64,000 nt of DNA, from contig NZ_BEWG01000095.1 of the NCBI RefSeq assembly GCF_002723835.1, forward strand, positions 27,256 to 91,255, given 5' to 3'. A program made the translations under genes and the position numbers. This DNA comes from Mycobacterium sp. shizuoka-1. Lineage in GTDB: Bacteria; Actinomycetota; Actinomycetes; Mycobacteriales; Mycobacteriaceae. The notes below the pieces were generated by a model. It was not told the DNA's origin. It saw nothing but the letters and a program-made list of their open reading frames with translations, and ran no database searches. Positions 51,451 to 59,593 of this stretch are shown one piece after another; position 1 is the first letter of the stretch, and the number at the start of each line of letters is the position of its first letter.

Positions 51451-53054
51451 CCGACACCACACTTCTGCAGCGCCAGGATGTCCTGGACCAAATGGTCGAC
51501 ATCGGGAGTGCCCAGCCCAGTGACCAGGTCGTACCCCGGGCCTGCATCGTCGACGGCATTTCCGCCGAGGGTCACGTCCCGGAATGCCGGAAGTCTTGCC
51601 CCCTGGGCGATTTCGTAGAGCAGCGGGTTGAGCTCACCGACCGGTCCGCCACCGTTGCGGCTGAGGTATTCGTTCATCAGCGCGGTCAGTCCCGCCCAGA
51701 TCGGCGCTGCCAGTGACGTGCCGCCGCCCACGGCGTGCTGACGCCGGAACACGATCCGCACCCCGGTGTAGGGGTCGGCGACTGCCGCGATGTCCGGGGT
51801 CAGCCGCCGTCCGGGCGGGGCGGCCACCCGCAATTCCGACTGCCAGGGTGGGCGCTCGAACAGGTTGGACACCCCGCCGCCGGTGCCGTGGGAGATCGCC
51901 GGGGCGAACCACGACTGCTCGGCCAGCCAGTGCCCTTCGGCGTCGGTGGACAAGGTGGTGCCGCCGACGTCGGTCATCTCCGGTAGCGACGCCACCGAGT
52001 CCAGGCCGACATCGTCGGGAGACGGTGGTGCAGACCAATTGTGGCCGCCCTTGCACTCCAGGCCGGCGAGGTCGCCGCTGGCGTTGAAGGCGGTGGTGCC
52101 CCGGCGCAGCGCGGCGCGCAATGCCGAGCGCACCGGCAGCAGGTCGGCGGCCGTGACGATCTTGTCGCACCCCCATCCGATCGAGAAGCTCCAGATCGCA
52201 CCCGGATAGCGCCGATCGGCCTCTTCCAGCAGGGCGCCGATCTTCTGGTAGGTCGCGTCCCCGGACACGGTGCCGCGGGCGTTGACCAGAACCTTCTTGG
52301 CGTCGGGGGCGACCGCGTGGATGGCTTCCAGATCCATCGTCGCCTCGCCGGTGCGCTGGGAAGCCATGTCGCCCATCAACTCTGGAGTGAACTTGGGTAG
52401 GTCGAACGACGTCGCGAACATGTCGAGGTCTTCTTGATCGAACCCGTCGAAGGCGAACACCAGCACCGTGGTGCCCTTCCCGGTGTAGCCGCGGTCGCGC
52501 AGTGGCGCCGCGTTGTAGGTACGCAGCAGCCCGGCGGGCGGCAGGCCCTGATCGGGTACGTCCAGCGGAACGATGAACGGCACGGATTCGGAATATGGTG
52601 TGTAGCTGAGGATCCGGCTCAGTTCGGTGACGTCGGACCGGATCTGATCGGGGACGGCCGGCTGTTGGGGTGAGGCGTAGAACTCCTGACCCTGCCCGCC
52701 TCGGTAGTCGTGGACGGCGACGTCGAAGGCGGCGCTGACGGCATCGGGTGCGCCACCCAACGCCGCCCACCGGTCGCCCGCGCGCCAGCGGACGGTCAGT
52801 CGATGCTGCTGCGCCCAGTCGATCAACGTTGCCGGCCGCGCATCGGTTCGCAGTCCGGCCACGAGCTGGACGTGGTGTCGGTCGGAGGGGCCCAGGTCGG
52901 TGGAGGCGGCCAGCAGTGATGCGTACGGTCCGGTGATGGTGCCCGGCGGGGTGGGCGCCGTCTCGGGCTTCGTCGTCGCGACGGTGACCCCGGCCACCGC
53001 CAGCACGGCGGCGCACAGCGAGGACCACGTCATCCATCGCCTCGTGTTCGGCAT
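51441..53054 (-). CDS. Secreted S53-family serine-carboxyl peptidase (sedolisin)
   Basis: A 537-residue exported protease. A signal peptide (to about residue 25) and a pro-kumamolisin-type prodomain (about 40-190) precede the catalytic domain. The S53 residues are present: Glu and Asp in EATMDLEAIHA, the oxyanion Asp in NASGDLAG, and Ser in GGTSLAAPIW; the Ca-binding end DVTLGGN...GYDLVTGLG is intact. Sedolisins work best at acid pH. The gene is first of a two-gene unit with the zinc-ribbon membrane protein, whose start lies inside its 3' end. Confidence 0.92.
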   Translation of the reverse strand: MPNTRRWMTWSSLCAAVLAVAGVTVATTKPETAPTPPGTITGPYASLLAASTDLGPSDRHHVQLVAGLRTDARPATLIDWAQQHRLTVRWRAGDRWAALGGAPDAVSAAFDVAVHDYRGGQGQEFYASPQQPAVPDQIRSDVTELSRILSYTPYSESVPFIVPLDVPDQGLPPAGLLRTYNAAPLRDRGYTGKGTTVLVFAFDGFDQEDLDMFATSFDLPKFTPELMGDMASQRTGEATMDLEAIHAVAPDAKKVLVNARGTVSGDATYQKIGALLEEADRRYPGAIWSFSIGWGCDKIVTAADLLPVRSALRAALRRGTTAFNASGDLAGLECKGGHNWSAPPSPDDVGLDSVASLPEMTDVGGTTLSTDAEGHWLAEQSWFAPAISHGTGGGVSNLFERPPWQSELRVAAPPGRRLTPDIAAVADPYTGVRIVFRRQHAVGGGTSLAAPIWAGLTALMNEYLSRNGGGPVGELNPLLYEIAQGARLPAFRDVTLGGNAVDDAGPGYDLVTGLGTPDVDHLVQDILALQKCGVGCN

Positions 53055-53220
53055 GCCCGAGGTTAGCAGCGGCGCTGCGCTCCAGACGTGATGTCGGCCA
53101 GGTTGCTCGCGGACGAACATTCGCTGAACCCCCACGCAAATGGGCGAATGGGGTTTGGCCTGCGATCGATGGCCGATTAGGTTGCCGATCATGGGCAACG
53201 GGTGCGCCGGCGTGGACGGC

Positions 53221-53616
53221 ATGGATCGATCGGTGGCAATTCCTCGTCAGCGCGCGCTGACCGCGGGGGCCGTGGCAGTCGTTGCGGCAGTGGGGCTTTG
53301 CGCCGGCTGCGGACAATCGGCCAAGGAGAGCCCGTCCAGCACCACGGCGACGACCAGCGCACCGGCGCCGTCGCCGGTCGAGAAGGGCGTCATTCAGATG
53401 CCGCCGCGCGCGTTCAACCAGAATCAGAATGCTGCCGATGGCATGTTGGCGCTACAAAGCCAGGGCTACAACGTCCAATTGAACTTCTCGGCCGGTAGCG
53501 GGACTGACCGGGCACTGTCGGAATGCACGATCACCAGTGTCGACGGACTGCGCGGTGATCATCCTCCGGCCAACACCACCGTGTTCCTCACGGTGTCTTG
53601 TCCGGGTAGCAACTGA
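53221..53616 (+). CDS. Small lipoprotein with a PASTA-like C-terminal domain
   Basis: A 131-residue lipoprotein: lipobox GLCAGC at about residue 30, a Ser/Thr/Ala/Pro linker, then a domain of about 70 residues with the pattern LQSQGYNVQL...CTITSVDG...TTVFLTVSC that looks like a single PASTA unit closed by a disulfide. Single PASTA-like modules are common in mycobacterial lipoproteins and may bind wall glycans. An ATG at 53191 would add ten residues; I prefer 53221 because the signal peptide then has usual length. It is convergent with the metallopeptidase gene. Confidence 0.7.
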   Translation: MDRSVAIPRQRALTAGAVAVVAAVGLCAGCGQSAKESPSSTTATTSAPAPSPVEKGVIQMPPRAFNQNQNAADGMLALQSQGYNVQLNFSAGSGTDRALSECTITSVDGLRGDHPPANTTVFLTVSCPGSN

Positions 53617-53623
53617 CCGGCCG

Positions 53624-55384
53624 TCACTGCCGCCGGCGGCGGACCAGCATCAGGCCGACGAGCAGTACCGCGACACCGGTGGACTGAGACACCATGGTGT
53701 AGCCGAGATCCTTCATGATCCCGATCTCGACCGCGGACAGCGTCCGCACACCCAGTCCGGTGTCCGAGGCGGCGTTCATCAGCTTGGTGATCGAACCGGT
53801 GAACGTGCTGTCGTCCAGATGCGACATCGAGCTGCCGGACTCCCACGGCTTCGGGGTGTAGAGCGGCACCGGGCCGCCGTACGCCGCAACCGCGTTGGCG
53901 CCGCCGAAGTACAGCCCGCCGTTGCCGCCGGTCAGGTTGGAGTTGTAGGCGGTGTTCCAGTTCGAGCCGGTGAACACCGAAGTCCCGTTGGACGTCACGA
54001 CGAAGCCGTCGAAGGTGGTCCAGTTGGGCACGGTGTTGTTGCCGGCGCTGTCGACCACCGACAGGAAGCCGAGGGTGTGCATCAATTCGTGCATGGCCGT
54101 GGACTGGAAGTCGTACTGGCTCGCGCCGACCGTGGTGAGCCCCCAGGCGTAGCCGAAGTTCCAGTCGATCGTGCCGTCGGCGGCCGCGCCGTTGGAATCC
54201 ACGCCGGTCTGAATCTTGTTCTGCACCACGGTCGGGAAGAACCCGGTGCCCTCGCTGATCAGGTCACTGCCCGCCGACGCGAGCGTCCCGCCCATCAGCG
54301 AGTACTGACCGGTGACCTTGTAGGTGATGTCGACGTCGTGGGTCGCGACCATGTAGCTGGACAGGTAGATCGCCGTGGCGGCCAGCTGGGCCCTGGCCGC
54401 GCTGGACCAGAACTGCGAGCCGTTTCCGTAGACGAAGGTGAACGTGATGCGGGGAGTGCCGGCGGGCTGCTGGTACACCCCGACCGCGGCCGACGTGCTG
54501 GCGGTCCGGAACCAGTTGAGCAGGTTGATGTGCGTCCCGGTGTCGGTGGCGGCGACCGTGAACGAGTCGATGCAGGTGGTGCTGCACTGGCCGCCCGGCG
54601 TCGGTACGTAGGTGTAGGTGCCGTCCGAGTTGACCGCGACCGTGCCGTAGTGGGCCTGCTGGGTCACCTTGTAGACGAGGCGATCACCCTCGGGATCGCT
54701 CGCCCCGATCGTGCCGGTGATCGGGCCGGTCGTCTGGCCGGTGATCTGCACGGGCGTCACCGAGGGGGCCTCGTTGAAGAAGCTCCTGCGGACCAGGAGC
54801 GCGACCCCGGCGAAGTAGTCTCCGATGGTGGTCACCAAGTTGGTGAGCGGGTCGGCGGACGCCGAGGCCGAGGCAGACTTGCCGCCGGTGATGCTCGCCG
54901 AGGTCACCTGAGCGGTGCTGGTGGCCGCGGCCGGGGTGCTGGCCGCGGTGTCGGTGGCAGGTGTCGGCGCAGAGTCGCTCGGTGTCGCCGTGGACACGGT
55001 CTCGCCGGCCGTCGACGTCGAGGTCGACTCCGCGGTGGTGGAGTTGCTCGTGGCCCGGCGGGCCTGTCCTTGGCCGCGGCGCGGCGACGTGGCGCCCGAG
55101 ACCGTCGATGACGCGGTCGCGGTGGTCTTGGACGCGGTGGTCTTGCTGCGCTCGGCGGCCGATGACGACGACGAGGTGGCGGACCCGGCCTTCGGGCCGC
55201 GGGCGGTGTGACCCGTTCCGGTCTTCGAGGACCCCGAATTCGACGTTGCCGAGCTGCTCGAACCCGAGGCCGAGTTGCTGCCGGTGTCGTCGGCGCTGGC
55301 AACCGCGACGACGGGGCTCGCCAGTGACAGTCCGAGCGCGAACGCCGCGATTCCTGCCCGTGCACCACGCTGAACGTTCGCCAT
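53624..55384 (-). CDS. Exported, C-terminally anchored leishmanolysin-like (M8-type) metallopeptidase
   Basis: A 586-residue protein: signal peptide to about residue 31, a Ser/Thr/Ala-rich low-complexity segment (32-175), a cadherin/VCBS-like module (ASDPEGDRLVYKV to GTYTYVPTP, about 205-255), then a zincin domain. The zinc motif is AMHELMHTLGF; the third ligand is probably the distant His in SMSHLDD, with a Met-turn in KLMNAAS and a final MKDLGY, the leishmanolysin arrangement. It ends with a hydrophobic helix and RRRRQ, a membrane anchor. AAGGTGG precedes the ATG. Substrates are unknown. Confidence 0.83.
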   Translation of the reverse strand: MANVQRGARAGIAAFALGLSLASPVVAVASADDTGSNSASGSSSSATSNSGSSKTGTGHTARGPKAGSATSSSSSAAERSKTTASKTTATASSTVSGATSPRRGQGQARRATSNSTTAESTSTSTAGETVSTATPSDSAPTPATDTAASTPAAATSTAQVTSASITGGKSASASASADPLTNLVTTIGDYFAGVALLVRRSFFNEAPSVTPVQITGQTTGPITGTIGASDPEGDRLVYKVTQQAHYGTVAVNSDGTYTYVPTPGGQCSTTCIDSFTVAATDTGTHINLLNWFRTASTSAAVGVYQQPAGTPRITFTFVYGNGSQFWSSAARAQLAATAIYLSSYMVATHDVDITYKVTGQYSLMGGTLASAGSDLISEGTGFFPTVVQNKIQTGVDSNGAAADGTIDWNFGYAWGLTTVGASQYDFQSTAMHELMHTLGFLSVVDSAGNNTVPNWTTFDGFVVTSNGTSVFTGSNWNTAYNSNLTGGNGGLYFGGANAVAAYGGPVPLYTPKPWESGSSMSHLDDSTFTGSITKLMNAASDTGLGVRTLSAVEIGIMKDLGYTMVSQSTGVAVLLVGLMLVRRRRQ

Positions 55385-55419
55385 CGACGTACCACCTTCG
55401 CGCTGTTGCCTCTTGCCCA

Positions 55420-55437
55420 TGAAGTTGGCGAACTTCA
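55420..55437. promoter_or_regulatory. 7-bp hairpin upstream of the metallopeptidase
   Basis: TGAAGTT (55420-55426) and AACTTCA (55431-55437) flank a 4-nt loop, 36 bp from the metallopeptidase ATG on the minus strand. An operator or leader hairpin; no more can be said. Confidence 0.4.
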
Positions 55438-55590
55438 GGCAAACCCCCCGGTCGGGGCGCCGAACTGGTGAATCCGACGGACACCCGTTTGCTGTCTCAG
55501 CGAATCTTAAGCTGAAGCGGCCCCCGGATGGAATGTTTGCGCCGTTGTTGGCGGCAAAAGCTCAGATCCGCCGGCGCGGGGTTCATCGTG

Positions 55591-55911
55591 TCAGTGCTGC
55601 GGGACCTCGACGTCGGAGAACAAGACGCGCACCCCGCCGGTGGACAGCCGGCCCATCGCTTCGAAGAACGCGCCGAACTCCGGGGTGGTGACCGCCGCGC
55701 TGGCGGAGTCGTAATCCGGATAGTAGAGGTCGATCATCCGGTGCGCCGGCGTCGGGCTCCCGTCCTCCTTGGGCCACACCTTCGAGGCCTCGAAGCGGAT
55801 GTAACCCGGGATTCGACGGGCGGCGTCCAGCTGCTCGGAGACGTATGCGGCCTCGAAAGCCTCGGGATCGGTGGGGTTGTCGTAGATGACGGTGATCTTG
55901 GTTTCGGACAT
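55591..55911 (-). CDS. EthD-domain protein
   Basis: A 106-residue dimeric alpha+beta-barrel protein: ITVIYDNPTDPEAFEAAY opens it, then RIPGYIRFEASKVWP and MIDLYYPDYDSASAAV. EthD-like proteins include polyketide cyclases, hydroxylating monooxygenases and the enigmatic EthD of ether degradation. No catalytic residue can be assigned. The ATG is at 55911. It lies between the HNH gene and the metallopeptidase leader on the same strand. Confidence 0.85.
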   Translation of the reverse strand: MSETKITVIYDNPTDPEAFEAAYVSEQLDAARRIPGYIRFEASKVWPKEDGSPTPAHRMIDLYYPDYDSASAAVTTPEFGAFFEAMGRLSTGGVRVLFSDVEVPQH

Positions 55912-55947
55912 GACCCGAGATTAGTGGCGTGCTTGCGTACCGGCTCT

Positions 55948-56352
55948 CTAGTACGTCTGACCGTTGGCGTACCGCTCGCGGCGATAGTGGCGTCCCTTGC
56001 CGCGGTTGCGGCTCTTGTACGTCGGTAGCTGCGAGTCGCAATTCGGGCAGACCAGCCGCAGGTTCTCGCGTCGATTGTTGGTCGGGTCGCCGTCGATGTG
56101 GTCAAGCACGAAGGCGAGGTGCAGGCCCAGCCAGGAGTCGGACCCGCCACAGATTGCGCAGCAGCCCGACTGGGCCGCGTTGAGGTAGCTCCGAATGTAG
56201 TGATTGCGGCGGGTGTCGATCCACGCGTCACCGGATTCGAGCCAGAGTTGGGTACTGGCTTCCTGCCGGGCCAACTGCTGACATGAATTGCTGCAATACA
56301 ACTGCTGGCTGCGCTTGGTGAGTGCTGAACCACAATGGCGACACTGCCTCAC
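55948..56352 (-). CDS. HNH endonuclease with an N-terminal zinc ribbon
   Basis: A 134-residue nuclease. Two cysteine pairs (CRHCGSALT...YCSNSC) form an N-terminal zinc ribbon, and the HNH core reads CAICGG then VLDHIDGDPTNNRRENLRLVCPNC, with both structural Cys pairs and the catalytic His. The C-terminus is Arg/Lys-rich. Stand-alone HNH genes of this size occur in phages and restriction loci as well as chromosomes. It starts at a GTG 57 bp from the 3' end of tRNA-Thr, on the same strand, downstream of it. No integrase is nearby. Confidence 0.88.
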   Translation of the reverse strand: MRQCRHCGSALTKRSQQLYCSNSCQQLARQEASTQLWLESGDAWIDTRRNHYIRSYLNAAQSGCCAICGGSDSWLGLHLAFVLDHIDGDPTNNRRENLRLVCPNCDSQLPTYKSRNRGKGRHYRRERYANGQTY

Positions 56353-56382
56353 AGTCGTGACGCTACGTCGCTACACCGACAA

Positions 56383-56441
56383 GAAAGGTCATCGGCCAGT
56401 GGGCCTCGAGCCCCCTATCGGGATTGAACCGATGACCTTTC
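56383..56441. repeat. 13-bp inverted repeat between the tRNA-Thr body and its 3' trailer
   Basis: GAAAGGTCATCGG at 56383-56395 (plus strand) is the exact reverse complement of 56429-56441. The right arm is nucleotides 41-53 of the tRNA; the left arm is 14 bp beyond its 3' end in the trailer. In the precursor RNA the two can pair over 13 bp plus two wobble pairs. Confidence 0.85.
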
Positions 56442-56480
56442 GCTTACAAGGCGAGTGCTCTACCACTGAGCTAAGGAGGC
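56409..56480 (-). tRNA. tRNA-Thr (anticodon TGT)
   Basis: A full 72-nt cloverleaf: acceptor GCCTCCT/AGGGGGC with one T-G pair, D stem GCTC/GAGC, anticodon stem CTCGC/GCGAA with one C-A mismatch, loop CTTGTAA giving anticodon TGT, variable loop AGGTC, T stem ATCGG/CCGAT and discriminator T. CCA is not encoded. It reads ACA threonine codons. Its trailer holds a 13-nt complement to its own body. Confidence 0.96.
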
Positions 56481-56521
56481 TTAGCAGGCCCGAGGGCCCG
56501 AATCGCATACAGACTATCGGG

Positions 56522-57268
56522 TCACTGATCGTCGTCGTCGATGACCAACCGGTCGCTGCGCAGCCGTTCCGAGCTGATCGTGCGGGGTGGTGTGTAGCCG
56601 CGGCGACGGCCCGGGATCGGAATGCGGTCGGCGATATTGCTCAGCGGATTGACCACCAGGCTCAGCGTGGTGACCGCCTCGCGCAGGGTCTCGATCGTCG
56701 GGGCCAGCGCCTCCAGGCCGGGCGCCAGCCGGTTGAGGGTGTCGGCGACGTCGGCCAGCTGCTCGAGCGGGCCGTTGCGGGCGGTGAGTTTGTCGATCAG
56801 ACCGCCGTCGGCCAGCAGCCGGTCGGCCAGCCCGTCCTCGCCCAGAATCCGTTCGACCAGGCCGTCCTCGTCGAGCAGTTGGTCGACCAGACCGCCCGGC
56901 GCCAGCGATCGCTCCAGTCCGCCGCCCTCGGCGGTGAGCCGCTCGAGGACCCCATCGGGGGCGGTCACCCGGTCGATCAGCCCGCCCGGACGCATGAGCC
57001 GGTCGAGCGGGCCGTCCGGGGCCAGCGCCCGCCCCAGCGGGGCGTCGTCGTCGAGCAGTTGCGCCAGCTTGTTCGCCCGCGCGATGGTGTCTTCCAGACC
57101 CAGCATCTGGGCCACCGAGTTCGGCGAGGTCGCACCGCCCGTCTCGCCCAGGGTCCGTTTGGTCAGGTCAATGCCCGCTTTGGCGACATCCAGCCCGGCC
57201 TCGGCCGCGGCCAGGCCCACCCGCACCGGTGTGGTCGCGATCCCAACCAGGGTTTTCGCCAGGTCCAT
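56522..57268 (-). CDS. Decapeptide-repeat protein divergent from phoP (Rv0756c position)
   Basis: A 248-residue protein with no signal peptide. An Ala-rich amphipathic N-terminus (1-40) and a linker precede ten uninterrupted 10-residue units (75-174) of consensus [DG]-G-L-[VIL]-[DE]-R-L-x-A-[PDE], for example DGLVERILGE and GGLIDKLTAR. A short hydrophobic region (175-215) and a charged tail ending VIDDDDQ follow. I recognise no named family. It shares a 127-bp divergent region and a PhoP box with phoP; in Mtb Rv0756c occupies the equivalent place. Function is unknown; the solenoid-like repeat suggests a binding scaffold. Confidence 0.85.
   Translation of the reverse strand: MDLAKTLVGIATTPVRVGLAAAEAGLDVAKAGIDLTKRTLGETGGATSPNSVAQMLGLEDTIARANKLAQLLDDDAPLGRALAPDGPLDRLMRPGGLIDRVTAPDGVLERLTAEGGGLERSLAPGGLVDQLLDEDGLVERILGEDGLADRLLADGGLIDKLTARNGPLEQLADVADTLNRLAPGLEALAPTIETLREAVTTLSLVVNPLSNIADRIPIPGRRRGYTPPRTISSERLRSDRLVIDDDDQ
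56747..57046 (-). repeat. Ten tandem 30-bp units coding a decapeptide repeat
   Basis: Residues 75-174 of the divergent-from-phoP protein divide into ten units of exactly ten residues with no insertion. Gly is at position 2 in nine of ten units, and aliphatic residues at positions 3, 4 and 7 recur. The first unit (DAPLGRALAP) is the most degenerate. At DNA level the units have diverged, so the pattern is held by protein selection. Confidence 0.88.
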
Positions 57269-57333
57269 CTCACAAGTGTAGGGAGTGCGGACTTTGTGCC
57301 CGGCAGTATCGGTTAACCGGGCTAAACAGGAAC

Positions 57334-57351
57334 TCACAGCAATCTCACAGC
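57334..57351 (+). promoter_or_regulatory. PhoP box (autoregulatory)
   Basis: Two perfect TCACAGC repeats (57334-57340 and 57345-57351) separated by AATC, which is the known PhoP recognition architecture TCACAGC-N4-TCACAGC. It ends 44 bp before phoP and 66 bp from the divergent decapeptide-repeat gene. Confidence 0.9.
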
Positions 57352-57395
57352 GCCTAGGCAGCCCCAGTTCATCAAGGTGAGAGGAAATTGGCAGC

Positions 57396-58115
57396 ATGGC
57401 CGCACCTGTCACCACCGAATCCAAGCCCGAGGCTCGGGTCCTCGTTGTCGACGACGAGACCAACATCGTCGAACTGCTCTCCGTGAGTCTGAAGTTTCAG
57501 GGCTTCGAGGTCCACACCGCATCCAGCGGCCCGGCCGCTCTCGACCGGGCCCGAGAGGTGCGTCCCGACGCCGTCATCCTCGACGTCATGATGCCGGGCA
57601 TGGACGGGTTCGGTGTGCTGCGCAGGTTGCGCGCCGACGGCATCGATGCGCCTGCGTTGTTCTTGACCGCCCGCGACAGCCTGCAGGACAAGATCGCGGG
57701 CCTGACCCTGGGCGGCGACGATTACGTCACCAAGCCGTTCAGCCTCGAGGAGGTCGTGGCCCGACTGCGGGTGATCCTGCGCCGCGCCGGCAAGGGCATC
57801 GAGGAGCCCCGCAATTCGCGGCTGAGCTTCGCCGACATCGAGCTCGACGAGGACACCCACGAGGTCTGGAAGGCCGGCGAGCCGGTCTCGCTGTCACCGA
57901 CGGAGTTCACGCTGCTCCGATATTTCGTGATCAACGCCGGAACGGTGCTGTCCAAGCCCAAGATCCTCGACCACGTCTGGCGCTACGACTTCGGCGGGGA
58001 CGTCAACGTCGTCGAGTCCTACGTCTCCTACCTGCGCCGCAAGATCGACACCGGCGACAAGCGGCTTCTGCACACCCTGCGCGGTGTCGGATACGTGCTG
58101 CGGGAGCCGCGGTAA
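57396..58115 (+). CDS. phoP: Response regulator PhoP
   Basis: A 239-residue OmpR/PhoB-family regulator. The receiver domain (residues about 13-125) has the acidic pair DD19-20, phospho-acceptor Asp63 in ILDVMMPG, and TKPF Lys; the winged-helix DNA-binding domain (about 145-239) ends with HTLRGVGYVLREPR. The sequence is almost identical in memory to Mtb PhoP, which controls complex-lipid, ESX and pH responses. Its own PhoP box lies upstream. phoR follows after 38 bp. The ATG at 57396 follows a weak GAAATTGGC site. Confidence 0.97.
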   Translation: MAAPVTTESKPEARVLVVDDETNIVELLSVSLKFQGFEVHTASSGPAALDRAREVRPDAVILDVMMPGMDGFGVLRRLRADGIDAPALFLTARDSLQDKIAGLTLGGDDYVTKPFSLEEVVARLRVILRRAGKGIEEPRNSRLSFADIELDEDTHEVWKAGEPVSLSPTEFTLLRYFVINAGTVLSKPKILDHVWRYDFGGDVNVVESYVSYLRRKIDTGDKRLLHTLRGVGYVLREPR

Positions 58116-58153
58116 TCCGGCGCCGCGCGGCGGTCGGCGCGAACAATGGAGAA

Positions 58154-59593
58154 ATGACCAGCCCCTATCGCCGAGCGCTGCCGCTCAGAGTCAGCTTGGT
58201 GGCCGCCATGCTGCTGCTCGTCGGCTGTGGATTGCTGGCCTCCGGGATCGCGGTCACCTCGACGCTGCAGCATGACCTCGTCAACCGCGCCGACCAAACC
58301 CTGCTCGACGCCTCCCGCGGCTGGGCGCAGGCACCGCGACGGATGCCGCCACCCGACGAGGGCCCGAACCCGGCGCGCCCACCGTCGAACTTCTACGTCC
58401 GCGGGGTCGACGCCGACGGCCACATCTGGATGGCGGTCAACGACCGCGACGCCGAGCCGGCACTGCCCGACGACAACGACGTCGGGCCCACCCCGGTGAC
58501 CGTCGGCTCACTGGACCGATCGCCGGTCGAGTGGCGTGCGGTGTCGGTGCGCGGACCCAGCGGCGAACTGACCACCGTCGCCATCGACATGTCCGACATC
58601 CAGTCCACGGTGCGCAGCCTGGCCTGGTCGCAGGTCGCGATCGGCACCGCCGTGCTGGTGATCCTCGGCGTCGCCGGGTACTGGGCGGTGCACCGTAGCC
58701 TTCGTCCGCTGGTCGAAGTCGAGAAGACTGCGGCCGCGATCGCCGCCGGACAGCTGGATCGCCGTGTGCCCGAACGTGATCCGCGTACCGAAGTCGGTCG
58801 GCTGTCGCTCGCGCTCAACGGCATGCTCGCGCAGATCCAGACCGCGATGGCGTCCTCGGAGAATTCCGCCGAGCAGGCGCGCACCTCGGAGGACCGCATG
58901 CGGCGCTTCATCACCGACGCCAGCCATGAGTTGCGCACCCCGCTGACCACCATCCGCGGCTTCGCCGAGCTCTACCGGCAAGGCGCGGCCCGCGACGTCG
59001 AGATGCTGATGTCGCGCATCGAGAGCGAGTCGCGGCGGATGGGCCTGCTGGTCGACGACCTCCTGCTGCTCGCCCGGCTCGACGCGCAGCGCCCGCTGGA
59101 ACAACGCCGGGTGGACCTGCTGGCCCTGGCCACCGACGCCGTGCACGACGCCCAGTCGATCGCCCCGAAGCGCACCATCACGATGGAGGTGTTCGACGGT
59201 CCCGGCACCCCGGAGGTCCTCGGCGACGAGGCCCGACTGCGCCAGGTGCTGGGCAACCTGGTCGCCAACGCGTTGCAGCACACCCCGGAGACGGCGCGGA
59301 TCACCGTCCGGGTCGGTACCGCCGCCGACGACGCCGTGCTCGAGGTCGCCGACGAGGGACCGGGCATGACCCCCGAGGACGCGCAGCGGGTGTTCGAGCG
59401 GTTCTACCGCACCGACTCCTCGCGGGCCCGCGCCAGCGGCGGTACCGGGCTCGGCCTGTCGATCGTCGACTCACTGGTGTACGCCCACGGGGGACGGGTG
59501 ACGGTGCGCACCGCGCCGGGACAGGGCTGCTGCTTCCGGGTCAGCCTGCCGCGCATCGCCGATGTGGCGACCCCGGTGGCCCCGGCGATCTAG
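58154..59593 (+). CDS. phoR: Sensor histidine kinase PhoR
   Basis: A 479-residue kinase. Two membrane helices (about residues 15-38 and 157-178) flank an extracytoplasmic sensor loop; a HAMP linker follows (RSLRPLVEVEKTAAAIA). His258 in DASHELRTPLTT is the phospho-acceptor, and N-box NLVANALQHT with G-box DEGPGMTPED and GGTGLGLSIV form the ATP site. It phosphorylates PhoP. GGAG precedes the ATG at 58154. Its TAG stop shares CTAG with the convergent HIT gene. Confidence 0.97.
   Translation: MTSPYRRALPLRVSLVAAMLLLVGCGLLASGIAVTSTLQHDLVNRADQTLLDASRGWAQAPRRMPPPDEGPNPARPPSNFYVRGVDADGHIWMAVNDRDAEPALPDDNDVGPTPVTVGSLDRSPVEWRAVSVRGPSGELTTVAIDMSDIQSTVRSLAWSQVAIGTAVLVILGVAGYWAVHRSLRPLVEVEKTAAAIAAGQLDRRVPERDPRTEVGRLSLALNGMLAQIQTAMASSENSAEQARTSEDRMRRFITDASHELRTPLTTIRGFAELYRQGAARDVEMLMSRIESESRRMGLLVDDLLLLARLDAQRPLEQRRVDLLALATDAVHDAQSIAPKRTITMEVFDGPGTPEVLGDEARLRQVLGNLVANALQHTPETARITVRVGTAADDAVLEVADEGPGMTPEDAQRVFERFYRTDSSRARASGGTGLGLSIVDSLVYAHGGRVTVRTAPGQGCCFRVSLPRIADVATPVAPAI

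Noticed and set aside
55948..56480. HNH endonuclease next to tRNA-Thr as a possible integrated element
   Set aside because: No integrase or direct repeat of the tRNA 3' end was found; the only repeat there is inverted, which does not fit an attachment site.
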